Source: Moraxellaceae bacterium
GTDB lineage: Bacteria; Pseudomonadota; Gammaproteobacteria; Pseudomonadales; UBA3067
DNA length: 5,924 nucleotides
NCBI GenBank assembly: GCA_002401525.1
Contig: NVTH01000237.1
Span: 1 to 5,924, forward strand
Direction: 5' to 3'
Within the stretch, counting starts at the first letter, position 1. Each line of letters opens with the position of its first letter. Below are positions 1 to 5,924 of the stretch, piece after piece. Under the pieces are notes generated by a model. That model searched no databases, was not told the origin of the DNA, and saw only the letters and a program-made list of their open reading frames with translations. The position numbers were made by a program, and so were the translations under genes.

Positions 1-842
1 TTCACCACTTGCTGCACCAATTTTTCCGGCGCTGAGGCTCCCGCCGTTACGCCCACAGCAGCGGCATTTTGCAGCCAAGCCTGATCAATTTGTTGCGCAT
101 TATCCACTAAATAAGCCGTAGCACCGCAACGTTCCGCCAGTTCTCGCAAGCGATTTGAATTCGAACTATTGGGAGAACCCACCACCAAAACCACATTACA
201 CTCCAACGCTAACTGCTTCACCGCGTCCTGACGATTTTGAGTCGCGTAACAGATATCGGCTTTCTTAGGCCCTTGAATTTGAGGGAATTTTTTCTTTAAC
301 GCGTCAATCACTTCCGCCGAATCATCCACCGATAAAGTGGTTTGAGTGACGTAACAAAGTTCTGTGGCGTCCTTCACTTCTAATGCGGCCACGTCCTTTA
401 GGTCTTCCACTAAATAGATTTCACCGCCCATGGTGGCATCAAATTGCCCCATGGTACCTTCCACTTCAGGATGCCCTTGATGACCGATTAAAACCACATT
501 TTTACCCACTCGGCTAAAGCGCAAGACCTCCATGTGCACCTTAGTCACTAAAGGACAGGTCGCATCAAACACTTTCAGCCCCCGAGTTTTGGCTTCTTCT
601 TGGACGTTCTTAGACACCCCGTGGGCACTGAATATAACCAAGCCGTCCCCCGGAACGTCTTCCAACTCATCCACAAAAATCGCGCCGCGCTCTCGTAAAT
701 TATCCACCACGTACTTGTTGTGCACCACTTCATGACGCACATAGATCGGCGGGCCAAACACGTCCAAGGCTCGATTGACGATATCAATGGCCCGATCGAC
801 CCCGGCACAAAACCCTCGAGGGTTGGCTAATTTAATTTTCAT
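1..842 (-). CDS. ispH: 4-hydroxy-3-methylbut-2-enyl diphosphate reductase (IspH/LytB), 3' end cut by window
   Basis: This cytosolic iron-sulfur enzyme catalyses the last step of the MEP isoprenoid pathway, reducing HMBPP to IPP and DMAPP. The ATG at 842-840 opens a frame with 280 full codons that is still open at base 1. The family is usually about 310-320 residues, so roughly 35 are missing. The three cluster cysteines are present: Cys12 (PRGFCAG), Cys96 (DATCP) and Cys198 (ICYATQNRQ). So are His41, His74, His124 and Glu126 (GHPEVEG), Thr168 (TQTT), the SSN substrate-binding motif at 226-228 and Ser270 (GASAP). The start overlaps the fkpB stop by 11 bases in another frame, and an AGG sits 8 bases upstream of the ATG, both inside fkpB. 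This suggests translational coupling to fkpB. The truncation is an edge effect, not a broken gene. Identification is very secure. Confidence 0.97.
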   Translation of the reverse strand, partial: MKIKLANPRGFCAGVDRAIDIVNRALDVFGPPIYVRHEVVHNKYVVDNLRERGAIFVDELEDVPGDGLVIFSAHGVSKNVQEEAKTRGLKVFDATCPLVTKVHMEVLRFSRVGKNVVLIGHQGHPEVEGTMGQFDATMGGEIYLVEDLKDVAALEVKDATELCYVTQTTLSVDDSAEVIDALKKKFPQIQGPKKADICYATQNRQDAVKQLALECNVVLVVGSPNSSNSNRLRELAERCGATAYLVDNAQQIDQAWLQNAAAVGVTAGASAPEKLVQQVV

Positions 843-1407
843 CGTTTTGACCTGACAGCTCTTTAGAGCTCAATGCTTTAGGGTTTAATGTGCCAGAGTT
901 CTGGGCTTTAGAATCGGCCGATAATTCGCCGAGCAAATTCACCCACTGTTCAGCGCCACAAGGCTCAACGGAAATAATATGCACTTGAAAGGTGAGCTCC
1001 CTGCCGGCCAACGGATGATTAAAATCCACTTCCACCCAATCATCGCGGACTTTTTTAACCAAACCTGGCAATTCCCCTTCACCGGTCTCAAAAGAAATTA
1101 ACAAACCTTCTTCCAATTCCACATCACCCAAGAAGGTATTGCGTTGCAATACCTTAATGTTATCCGCGTTGACTTCGCCAAACGCCTTGCTGGGAGGCAT
1201 GTAAATGGAGCGCTTATCCCCCGCCTTCAAACCTCGCAACGACTTTTCAAAGCCAGGCAAAAAATTGCCGTCACCCATCACAAAAGTCGCAGGCGACTTA
1301 TCAAAGTTACTGTCGACGATGGCGCCATCTTCAAGGGCCACGGAAAAATAAAGCGATACGCGAGTGTCCGCATCGATTGTTAAAGGAGAAACGTCACTGC
1401 CCAACAT
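832..1407 (-). CDS. fkpB: FKBP-type peptidyl-prolyl cis-trans isomerase, SlpA-like, with extended C-terminal tail
   Basis: A cytosolic proline isomerase and chaperone of the SlpA/SlyD-like FKBP group, 191 residues. The FKBP fold is visible at about residues 15-75: [18 protein letters not shown], then a [21 protein letters not shown] block, then PPSKAFGE. The insert-in-flap chaperone domain spans about 76-130. The last FKBP strand follows the diagnostic VDFNHPLAG motif (127-135) and ends near residue 150. The ATG is chosen because a GAGG lies five bases upstream and only seven bases separate it from the lspA stop. E. coli FkpB is about 149 residues. The excess here is a polar tail of about 40 residues (from about 152) rich in Ser, Asn, Lys and Glu, with no metal-binding histidine cluster, so this is not SlyD. 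The final codons overlap the ispH start. Its place between lspA and ispH matches the standard operon. Confidence 0.95.
   Translation of the reverse strand: MLGSDVSPLTIDADTRVSLYFSVALEDGAIVDSNFDKSPATFVMGDGNFLPGFEKSLRGLKAGDKRSIYMPPSKAFGEVNADNIKVLQRNTFLGDVELEEGLLISFETGEGELPGLVKKVRDDWVEVDFNHPLAGRELTFQVHIISVEPCGAEQWVNLLGELSADSKAQNSGTLNPKALSSKELSGQNDEN
857..870. repeat. Inverted repeat inside the fkpB tail, just before the ispH start
   Basis: AGCTCT (857-862) and AGAGCT (865-870) form a perfect six-base inverted repeat with two bases between them. It lies 14 bases upstream of the ispH ATG and next to its AGG ribosome binding site (853-851). In RNA the loop would be very tight, so only four or five pairs may form. 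It lies within the codons of the FkpB C-terminal extension. Confidence 0.5.
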
Positions 1408-1412
1408 ACTAA

Positions 1413-1416
1413 CCTC
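1413..1416 (-). promoter_or_regulatory. fkpB ribosome binding site overlapping the lspA stop codon
   Basis: GAGG (1416-1413) begins inside the lspA TGA (1417-1415) and is five bases from the fkpB ATG. Ribosomes finishing lspA would be placed directly over it, which favours coupled translation of the two genes. Confidence 0.75.
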
Positions 1417-1951
1417 ATTTATTCGGGTGTCGAATCATGTCGATACCCATCATCATTGCGCCAATGGAAATGCCTGTATCAGCAATATTAAAAGCCGGAA
1501 AATGCATTCCTGCCCAATGAAAATCCAAAAAATCCACCACATAACCATAAGCAAGACGGTCATAGACATTACCGATGGCGCCGCCAATAATTAACGCCAA
1601 TGCAATGGCCAACCAAGTATCGCTCTTCGGCAACTTCCATAACCAAACCATTAAGCCAACGCTGGTACCAATGGCAATGGCGCTAAATGCCCAACGCTGC
1701 CAACCCCCTGCATCGCTTAAAAAACTAAACGCTGCTCCGGTGTTATGCAATAGAGTGAAATTAAAAAACGGAAAAACAGCAATAGACTGGTAAAGCGTCA
1801 AGGCATCTGTCGCCATGGATTTACTGACGTAATCCGAGCCTACCACGAGCACAGTAAGCCACAACCAAGACAACATCCCCGTCGCCTCGATTTCAGCGCT
1901 ATTTGCCTCTTCTATATTTATGTCTTTATTTATTTCTTTGGATTCACTCAA
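1415..1951 (-). CDS. lspA: Lipoprotein signal peptidase (signal peptidase II), probable TTG start
   Basis: An inner-membrane aspartyl protease that removes signal peptides from diacylglyceryl-modified prolipoproteins. Starting at the TTG (1951-1949) the protein has 178 residues, against about 164 in E. coli. Conserved blocks are SDYVSK (Asp40, Lys44), HNTGAAFSFL (Asn70), GGWQRW, and the two catalytic aspartates: Asp131 in GNVYDRL and Asp158 in FNIADT. Four hydrophobic segments fit membrane helices at about 26-42, 87-106, 112-129 and 154-173. The start is uncertain. The TTG at 1951 has GAGG eight bases upstream. An ATG at 1876 (153-residue product, beginning MLSWLWL) also has GAGG eight bases upstream. 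A TTG at 1984 has no ribosome binding site. I prefer 1951 because family members usually carry about 8-15 residues before the WLWL helix. The first 25 residues are acidic, polar and ATA-rich. The TGA stop overlaps the fkpB ribosome binding site. Confidence 0.93.
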   Translation of the reverse strand: MSESKEINKDINIEEANSAEIEATGMLSWLWLTVLVVGSDYVSKSMATDALTLYQSIAVFPFFNFTLLHNTGAAFSFLSDAGGWQRWAFSAIAIGTSVGLMVWLWKLPKSDTWLAIALALIIGGAIGNVYDRLAYGYVVDFLDFHWAGMHFPAFNIADTGISIGAMMMGIDMIRHPNK

Positions 1952-1959
1952 AAAAACAA

Positions 1960-1963
1960 CCTC
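1960..1963 (-). promoter_or_regulatory. Ribosome binding site supporting the TTG start of lspA
   Basis: GAGG on the minus strand lies eight bases before the TTG at 1951. The TTG at 1984 has no such signal, so this site argues against it. It does not exclude the ATG at 1876, which has its own GAGG at 1888-1885. Confidence 0.55.
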
Positions 1964-2004
1964 ATTTAATCGGTTTACAAACAAGCTAATTTACAGAGAC
2001 AACA

Positions 2005-4833
2005 CTAAGCGAACGTTCGTTGTTCGCCTTCACCCGCCACATTATTCACACAACGACCGCATAACTCAGGGTGCTCTTTATGACTGCCGACGTCGTCTCT
2101 CAAATGCCAGCAACGCACGCACTTAGTATGAGCTGAAGCGCGCACCATCAAGTGCAAGCCTTCAAGTTCAGTTTTAACTGCGCCTTGGGGCAAGTCAGAA
2201 TCATCAAATACCTGACACGCCGAGGTAATCATCACAAAACGTAATTCATCCCCTAAACGATCCAACTCAGATTTCAATTCAGAAGAACAATAAAACGCCA
2301 CTTCCGCCTCTAAGCCGGAGCCAATTTTATTATCGCCACGCTGGCTCTCTAACTCTTTATTCAAGGCAGTTTTCACCGCAATCAAATGCTCCCAACGCTC
2401 ACGGTCTAAACCGCTGTCTTGTTGCGCATTGAATTGCTCAAGACCGCCGTACCACTCGGTTAAGAATACCGATTCAGCACGCTCGCCCGGCAAAGTACGC
2501 CACACTTCTTCGGCCGTAAAACTGAGAATGGGGGCAATCCAACGCACCATCGCTTCAGTAATATGATACAGCGCTGTTTGCGCAGAGCGTCGCGCCACAC
2601 TGTCGGTCTGACAAGTGTATTGACGATCTTTAATAATGCTTAAGTAAAACGCTCCCAAATCCACCACGCAGAAATTGTGCAGCTTTTGATAAATTAAATG
2701 GAATTGATACGACTCGTACGCGGCAATGATTTCAGCTTGCACTTGCAAGGCACGATCCACCGCCCAGCGATCCATCTCAAGCATTTGATCTGCAGGCAGG
2801 CAATGTTGCTCAGGCTCAAAGCCATTAAGGTTAGCCAACAAAAAGCGAATCGTATTTCGAATTCGGCGATAAGAATCAGCGGTACGTTTTAAGATCTCAT
2901 CCGACACCGTCATCTCAGAGCGATAATCCGTGGCCGCGACCCATAAGCGAATAATATCCGCGCCCAAGGACTTCATGACCTTTTGCGGCGACATTACGTT
3001 GCCCACAGATTTGGACATCTTCTTGCCGTCTGAATCCACGGTAAAACCGTGGGTCAAGACAGTTTTATACGGCGCGCTATTTTCGCTGGCAATGCCTGTT
3101 AACAAAGAGGATTGAAACCAACCTCGATGCTGGTCTGAACCTTCCAAATAAAGATCCGCAGGAAAGGCTAATTCATCGCGTTGATTCAATACGCACGCAT
3201 GGGTCACCCCGGAATCAAACCAAACATCCAAGGTATCCGTGACCTTCACATAATCGTCCGCTTCATCTCCAAGCATGTCTTGAGGACTTAACTGAAACCA
3301 CGCTTCGATGCCCTCTTTTTCAACTAACAAGGCTATTTTTTCAATCAACTCAGCGGTATTAGGGTGCAGCTGTTCCGTCTCGCGATGAATAAATAGTGCG
3401 ATGGGCACGCCCCAGGTGCGTTGACGGGAAATACACCAATCCGGGCGGTCCGTGACCATGCCTTCAATACGAGCCTGCCCCCATTCCGGCAACCACTCCA
3501 CTTCTTTAATCGCCTTGGTGGCTTGATCCTGAAGACCTGCTTGCTTCATGCTAATAAACCATTGCGGCGTAGCACGAAAAATAATCGGCGTTTTATGACG
3601 CCAGCAATGAGGGTAACTGTGCTGGATTTTCACGTGCGCTAATAATTTTTGCTTTTCTTCCAGCAGCGCAACAATTTTAGGGTTGGCTTTCTCAACATGC
3701 TCGCCAGCGAACAATTCCGTATCCGCTAAAAATACCCCGTTGCCTCCTACCGGATTATAAATGGGCAAATCGTATTTCAAACCCACACTGTAATCTTCTT
3801 GACCATGACCTGGAGCAGTGTGCACCGCCCCGGTGCCCGCTTCTGCGGTGACATGATCGCCGACAATAACCGGCACTTTACGATCATAAAAAGGATGTAA
3901 CAGCGAAAGATTCTCAAGCTCAGCGCCTTGACAGCTGCCTAGCACCTCAATCTCTTCTGCGTTATAACGAGACAACGCATCTGACACCAAGGACTCAGCC
4001 AAGACCAGCTGCACCACTTGGTCTGCAATCTTAGCTTGCACTAACTGATAGTCGTAACCCGCGTTTAAACACACCGCTTGGTTTGCCGGCAGAGTCCAAG
4101 GAGTTGTAGTCCAAATCACAAAGTGAGGATTCGATACTTGATCGGCTGCCAGAGAAAATACTGACGCCAGTTTCGCACTGTCTTCGACTGCAAACGCGAC
4201 ATCAATGGCAGAAGAAGTTTTATTTTGATGCTCCACTTCCGCTTCAGCCAAAGCAGAACCACAACTCATGCACCAATGAACCGGCTTAGAGCCTTTAAAC
4301 AAATGGCCATTATCAATGATCTTGCCAAGGGTGCGGATGATATTGGCTTCAAACTCATAGTCCATGGTGAGGTAAGGGTTCTCCCAATCACCGATCACCC
4401 CTAAACGAATAAAATCTTTCTTTTGTCCGTCCACTTGCTTGTACGCATACTTGCGGCAGGCTTTACGGAATTCAGCAGGCTCCACTTTAACCCCAGCCTT
4501 ACCGACTTTTTTCTCAACGTTGAGTTCGATGGGTAAACCGTGGCAATCCCAGCCCGGCACGTAGGGCGCATCATAACCACCCATTGCTTTGGACTTTACA
4601 ATAATATCCTTGAGCACTTTATTCACCGCATGGCCAATGTGAATATCGCCGTTGGCATAAGGAGGGCCATCATGGAGAATAAATTGCTTACGTCCTTTGC
4701 CTGTCTCACGCATTTTTTCATACAACGAAATCCCATCCCAAAACTTAAGCATTTCTGGCTCACGCTGGGCCAAATTCGCTTTCATGGGAAAAGGAGTTTT
4801 CGGCAAATTCAAGGTACTTTTGTAATCACTCAT
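2005..4833 (-). CDS. ileS: Isoleucyl-tRNA synthetase
   Basis: A cytosolic class I aminoacyl-tRNA synthetase that charges tRNA-Ile and edits misactivated valine. The 942 residues are close to the 938 of E. coli. The Rossmann catalytic core carries the HIGH motif (65-68, after [10 protein letters not shown]) and the KMSKS loop (605-609). The inserted CP1 editing domain shows the [10 protein letters not shown] threonine block (242-244) and [16 protein letters not shown] with His338 and Asp347. The anticodon-binding region follows from about residue 650. At the C-terminus four cysteines, 905/908 and 925/928, form the zinc site of the bacterial type of IleS. The start is ATG followed by [25 protein letters not shown], which aligns with the usual N-terminus. 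Only a weak GAAAG lies seven bases upstream. The stop is TAG. The gene sits 154 bases after ribF and 53 bases before the preferred lspA start. All motifs are intact, so it should be functional. Confidence 0.98.
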   Translation of the reverse strand: MSDYKSTLNLPKTPFPMKANLAQREPEMLKFWDGISLYEKMRETGKGRKQFILHDGPPYANGDIHIGHAVNKVLKDIIVKSKAMGGYDAPYVPGWDCHGLPIELNVEKKVGKAGVKVEPAEFRKACRKYAYKQVDGQKKDFIRLGVIGDWENPYLTMDYEFEANIIRTLGKIIDNGHLFKGSKPVHWCMSCGSALAEAEVEHQNKTSSAIDVAFAVEDSAKLASVFSLAADQVSNPHFVIWTTTPWTLPANQAVCLNAGYDYQLVQAKIADQVVQLVLAESLVSDALSRYNAEEIEVLGSCQGAELENLSLLHPFYDRKVPVIVGDHVTAEAGTGAVHTAPGHGQEDYSVGLKYDLPIYNPVGGNGVFLADTELFAGEHVEKANPKIVALLEEKQKLLAHVKIQHSYPHCWRHKTPIIFRATPQWFISMKQAGLQDQATKAIKEVEWLPEWGQARIEGMVTDRPDWCISRQRTWGVPIALFIHRETEQLHPNTAELIEKIALLVEKEGIEAWFQLSPQDMLGDEADDYVKVTDTLDVWFDSGVTHACVLNQRDELAFPADLYLEGSDQHRGWFQSSLLTGIASENSAPYKTVLTHGFTVDSDGKKMSKSVGNVMSPQKVMKSLGADIIRLWVAATDYRSEMTVSDEILKRTADSYRRIRNTIRFLLANLNGFEPEQHCLPADQMLEMDRWAVDRALQVQAEIIAAYESYQFHLIYQKLHNFCVVDLGAFYLSIIKDRQYTCQTDSVARRSAQTALYHITEAMVRWIAPILSFTAEEVWRTLPGERAESVFLTEWYGGLEQFNAQQDSGLDRERWEHLIAVKTALNKELESQRGDNKIGSGLEAEVAFYCSSELKSELDRLGDELRFVMITSACQVFDDSDLPQGAVKTELEGLHLMVRASAHTKCVRCWHLRDDVGSHKEHPELCGRCVNNVAGEGEQRTFA

Positions 4834-4848
4834 TCGAAATCTTTCACT

Positions 4849-4872
4849 CTGTATTCAGTATTGCTGTATTCA
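4849..4872. repeat. 9-base direct repeat upstream of ileS
   Basis: CTGTATTCA occurs at 4849-4857 and 4864-4872, a 15-base period, with an extra GTATT between the copies. On the minus strand this is TGAATACAG twice, placed 16 to 39 bases before the ileS start codon, so it would lie in the ileS leader. No function can be assigned. Confidence 0.65.
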
Positions 4873-4894
4873 AAAAAAGGCTTATCTATATAAG
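4872..4894 (-). terminator. Weak hairpin plus T7 tract after ribF (terminator-like)
   Basis: On the minus strand CTTAT and ATAAG (4894-4881) can pair around a four-base ATAG loop. Two Cs and seven Ts (4878-4872) follow. The five-pair stem has only one G-C pair, so termination would be inefficient at best. It could be a leaky terminator between ribF and ileS or simply chance in AT-rich DNA. Confidence 0.22.
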
Positions 4895-4913
4895 GTTTAT
4901 TTATCTATGTTTA
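4885..4913 (-). promoter_or_regulatory. Possible weak sigma70-like promoter for ileS
   Basis: On the minus strand TAAACA (4913-4908) matches the -35 consensus at four of six positions. After a 17-base spacer, TATAGA (4890-4885) matches the -10 consensus at four of six. Transcription would start near 4878 and give an ileS leader of about 45 bases. E. coli is known to have extra promoters within the ribF-ileS part of this operon, which makes the position reasonable, but AT-rich DNA gives many such matches. Confidence 0.2.
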
Positions 4914-4937
4914 TTGATCTATCTTTATCTATGTTTA
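4900..4937. repeat. 14-base direct repeat, two copies in the ribF-ileS spacer
   Basis: The 14-mer TTTATCTATGTTTA occurs exactly at 4900-4913 and again at 4924-4937, a 24-base period. A partial copy of its core (TTATCTAT) lies at 4882-4889, and related GATCTATC sequence fills the gap between the copies. The near two-turn spacing could suit a protein-binding pair, but low-complexity AT sequence produced by slippage is an equally simple explanation. Confidence 0.75.
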
Positions 4938-4987
4938 GAACTAACTCTTGGCACCCAAAATGAGTCGGGCTAATCAGGGGGCTAAAT

Positions 4988-5923
4988 TCATTCGCGGCGC
5001 TTCAAAAAATAATCCCGCGCCTGTTTAATGTCCTTACCAATCTGCGTTTTGAGACTGTCGAGATCGGGAAATTTTTGTTCGTCTCGCAACTTACTCAAAA
5101 AAGTCACCGACACTTTGTCGCCGTACAAATCCTCGTTAAAATCTAGCAAATGCACTTCCAGCAGTTCACCCACGCCATTCACGGTAGGACGAGTCCCAAT
5201 ATTCGCTAAGCCATTCACCACCTGGCCATTTTCACATTCAAAATCCACCAAATAAGTGCCCGCTAAAGGAGACTTTTTGCGATGTAATTTAATATTCGCC
5301 GTAGGCACGCCAATGGTGCGCCCAAGCTGCTTGCCCAGGATCACACGCCCTTGAATTGAATAGGCAGTCCCTAACAACTGACTCACTTCATCAAAATCAC
5401 TCGCGAGCAAAGCCTGACGCACCCGCGTACTACTGACACGCTGACCGTTAATTTCTACGGTATTGGTATCCTCTACAGCAAAGCCTGCCTTGACACCGGC
5501 TTGCTTCAAATACTGAAAATTACCGCTACGATCATGGCCAAATCGAAAATCATCGCCAATCACTAAATGCTTTGCACCAATGCCTTTGACCAACACATGA
5601 TGCACAAAATCTTCCGCGTTGAGCTTGCGTAACCAAGAGGTAAACTGCAAACACAACACCCGATCAATGCCCAGTGCCTCTAAGCGCAACACTTTGTCTC
5701 GCAAACGCATCAATCGAGCAGGCGCCTGGCTACGCGCAAAGTATTCCAACGGCTGCGGTTCAAACAGCACAATTAACGAAGGCAGACTCATTTCATCGGC
5801 CTTATCAATCACTTGCCGAACGATCGCCTGATGCCCCACATGCACACCGTCGTAATTGCCAATGCTGGCTACACAACCTCGGTGGCCAGCATGCAAGTTA
5901 TGGATACCTCGAATAAACTCCAT
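4988..5923 (-). CDS. ribF: Bifunctional riboflavin kinase / FAD synthetase
   Basis: This enzyme phosphorylates riboflavin to FMN and adenylylates FMN to FAD in the cytosol. The 311 residues match the usual length (313 in E. coli). The N-terminal FMN adenylyltransferase domain has the nucleotidyltransferase motif GNYDGVHVGH (22-31, HVGH at 28-31), FEPQPLEYF (54-62), GDDFRFG (123-129) and SSTRVRQ (164-170). The C-terminal riboflavin kinase domain starts near 185 and holds GRTIGVPTAN (201-210, with the PTAN motif), NIGTRPTV (241-248) and LEVHLLDF. The ATG is one base from the window edge, and the opening MEFIRGIHNL matches the family N-terminus, so the gene is complete. Its ribosome binding site and promoter lie outside the window. 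It is the first visible gene of the operon, as in E. coli, where ribF precedes ileS. Confidence 0.98.
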   Translation of the reverse strand: MEFIRGIHNLHAGHRGCVASIGNYDGVHVGHQAIVRQVIDKADEMSLPSLIVLFEPQPLEYFARSQAPARLMRLRDKVLRLEALGIDRVLCLQFTSWLRKLNAEDFVHHVLVKGIGAKHLVIGDDFRFGHDRSGNFQYLKQAGVKAGFAVEDTNTVEINGQRVSSTRVRQALLASDFDEVSQLLGTAYSIQGRVILGKQLGRTIGVPTANIKLHRKKSPLAGTYLVDFECENGQVVNGLANIGTRPTVNGVGELLEVHLLDFNEDLYGDKVSVTFLSKLRDEQKFPDLDSLKTQIGKDIKQARDYFLKRRE

Positions 5924-5924
5924 A

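Larger units (their letters stand above)
4834..4987. other. ribF-ileS intergenic spacer, AT-rich and repeat-bearing
   Basis: This is the only sizeable non-coding gap in the window (154 bases). It is clearly more AT-rich than the genes beside it, especially from about 4850 to 4940. It contains two sets of short direct repeats, a small hairpin followed by seven Ts on the minus strand, and a weak promoter-like pair. No convincing protein-coding frame or tRNA-like fold was seen. It probably carries the ileS leader and perhaps an internal promoter. Confidence 0.7.

Noticed and set aside
575..808. 77-codon minus-strand frame inside ispH
   Set aside because: It lies in another frame of ispH, whose true frame carries all conserved IspH motifs across the same bases. 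It is a shadow frame with no family features.
1..842. ispH as a truncated pseudogene
   Set aside because: The frame is open to the window edge and every visible catalytic and cluster residue is present. The missing end is caused by the window boundary.
1952..2004. Independent promoter for lspA in the ileS-lspA gap
   Set aside because: The best pair found was TTGTCT with TGTAAA at 17 bases. The -10 match is poor and the gap is short, so operon readthrough is the simpler view.
4540..4893. 117-codon plus-strand frame antisense to the 5' end of ileS and the spacer
   Set aside because: It is mostly the complement of the highly conserved IleS HIGH region. No clear ribosome binding site or recognisable domain was seen, so an antisense gene is not supported.
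4834..4987. T-box or other riboswitch controlling ileS
   Set aside because: The gap is too short for a typical T-box and lacks a recognisable T-box sequence and strong terminator. T-box control of ileS belongs mainly to Gram-positive bacteria.
4938..4987. Strong intrinsic terminator right after ribF
   Set aside because: The GC-rich pieces here (GCCCCC and AGCCC/GGGT) do not form a stable stem followed by a T run.

Overview
The window is a compact, one-direction block of five housekeeping genes, all on the minus strand. In transcription order they are ribF (start at the right edge), ileS, lspA, fkpB and ispH (running off the left edge). The order ribF-ileS-lspA-fkpB-ispH is the classic gammaproteobacterial x-ileS-lsp operon of E. 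coli and relatives. Protein signatures also point to a gammaproteobacterium: IleS with a C-terminal zinc site, SlpA-type FkpB, and RibF and LspA that resemble the E. coli proteins along their length. The moderate base composition and sequence character would fit a marine or Oceanospirillales-like lineage, but the genus cannot be fixed by eye.

Layout from right to left: ribF (5923-4988) encodes the bifunctional FAD synthetase. A 154-base AT-rich gap (4987-4834) follows. It holds short direct repeats, a weak hairpin with a T tract and a weak promoter-like sequence. Then come ileS (4833-2005), a short gap, lspA (most likely from a TTG at 1951 to 1415), fkpB (1407-832, seven bases after lspA) and ispH (842 to beyond base 1, overlapping fkpB by 11 bases). 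The tight spacing from lspA to ispH implies co-transcription and probable translational coupling.

The products do not form one pathway. They make flavin cofactors (RibF), charge isoleucine tRNA (IleS), cut lipoprotein signal peptides (LspA), assist protein folding (FkpB) and make isoprenoid precursors (IspH). All look intact, with catalytic residues present wherever visible. I saw no RNA gene, mobile element, CRISPR array or unrecognised gene. Points worth a second look are local: the ambiguous lspA start, the long polar C-terminal tail of FkpB, the repeat-bearing ribF-ileS gap, and the shared 11-base sequence around the lspA and fkpB ribosome binding sites. I find no evidence of a new biological system here.
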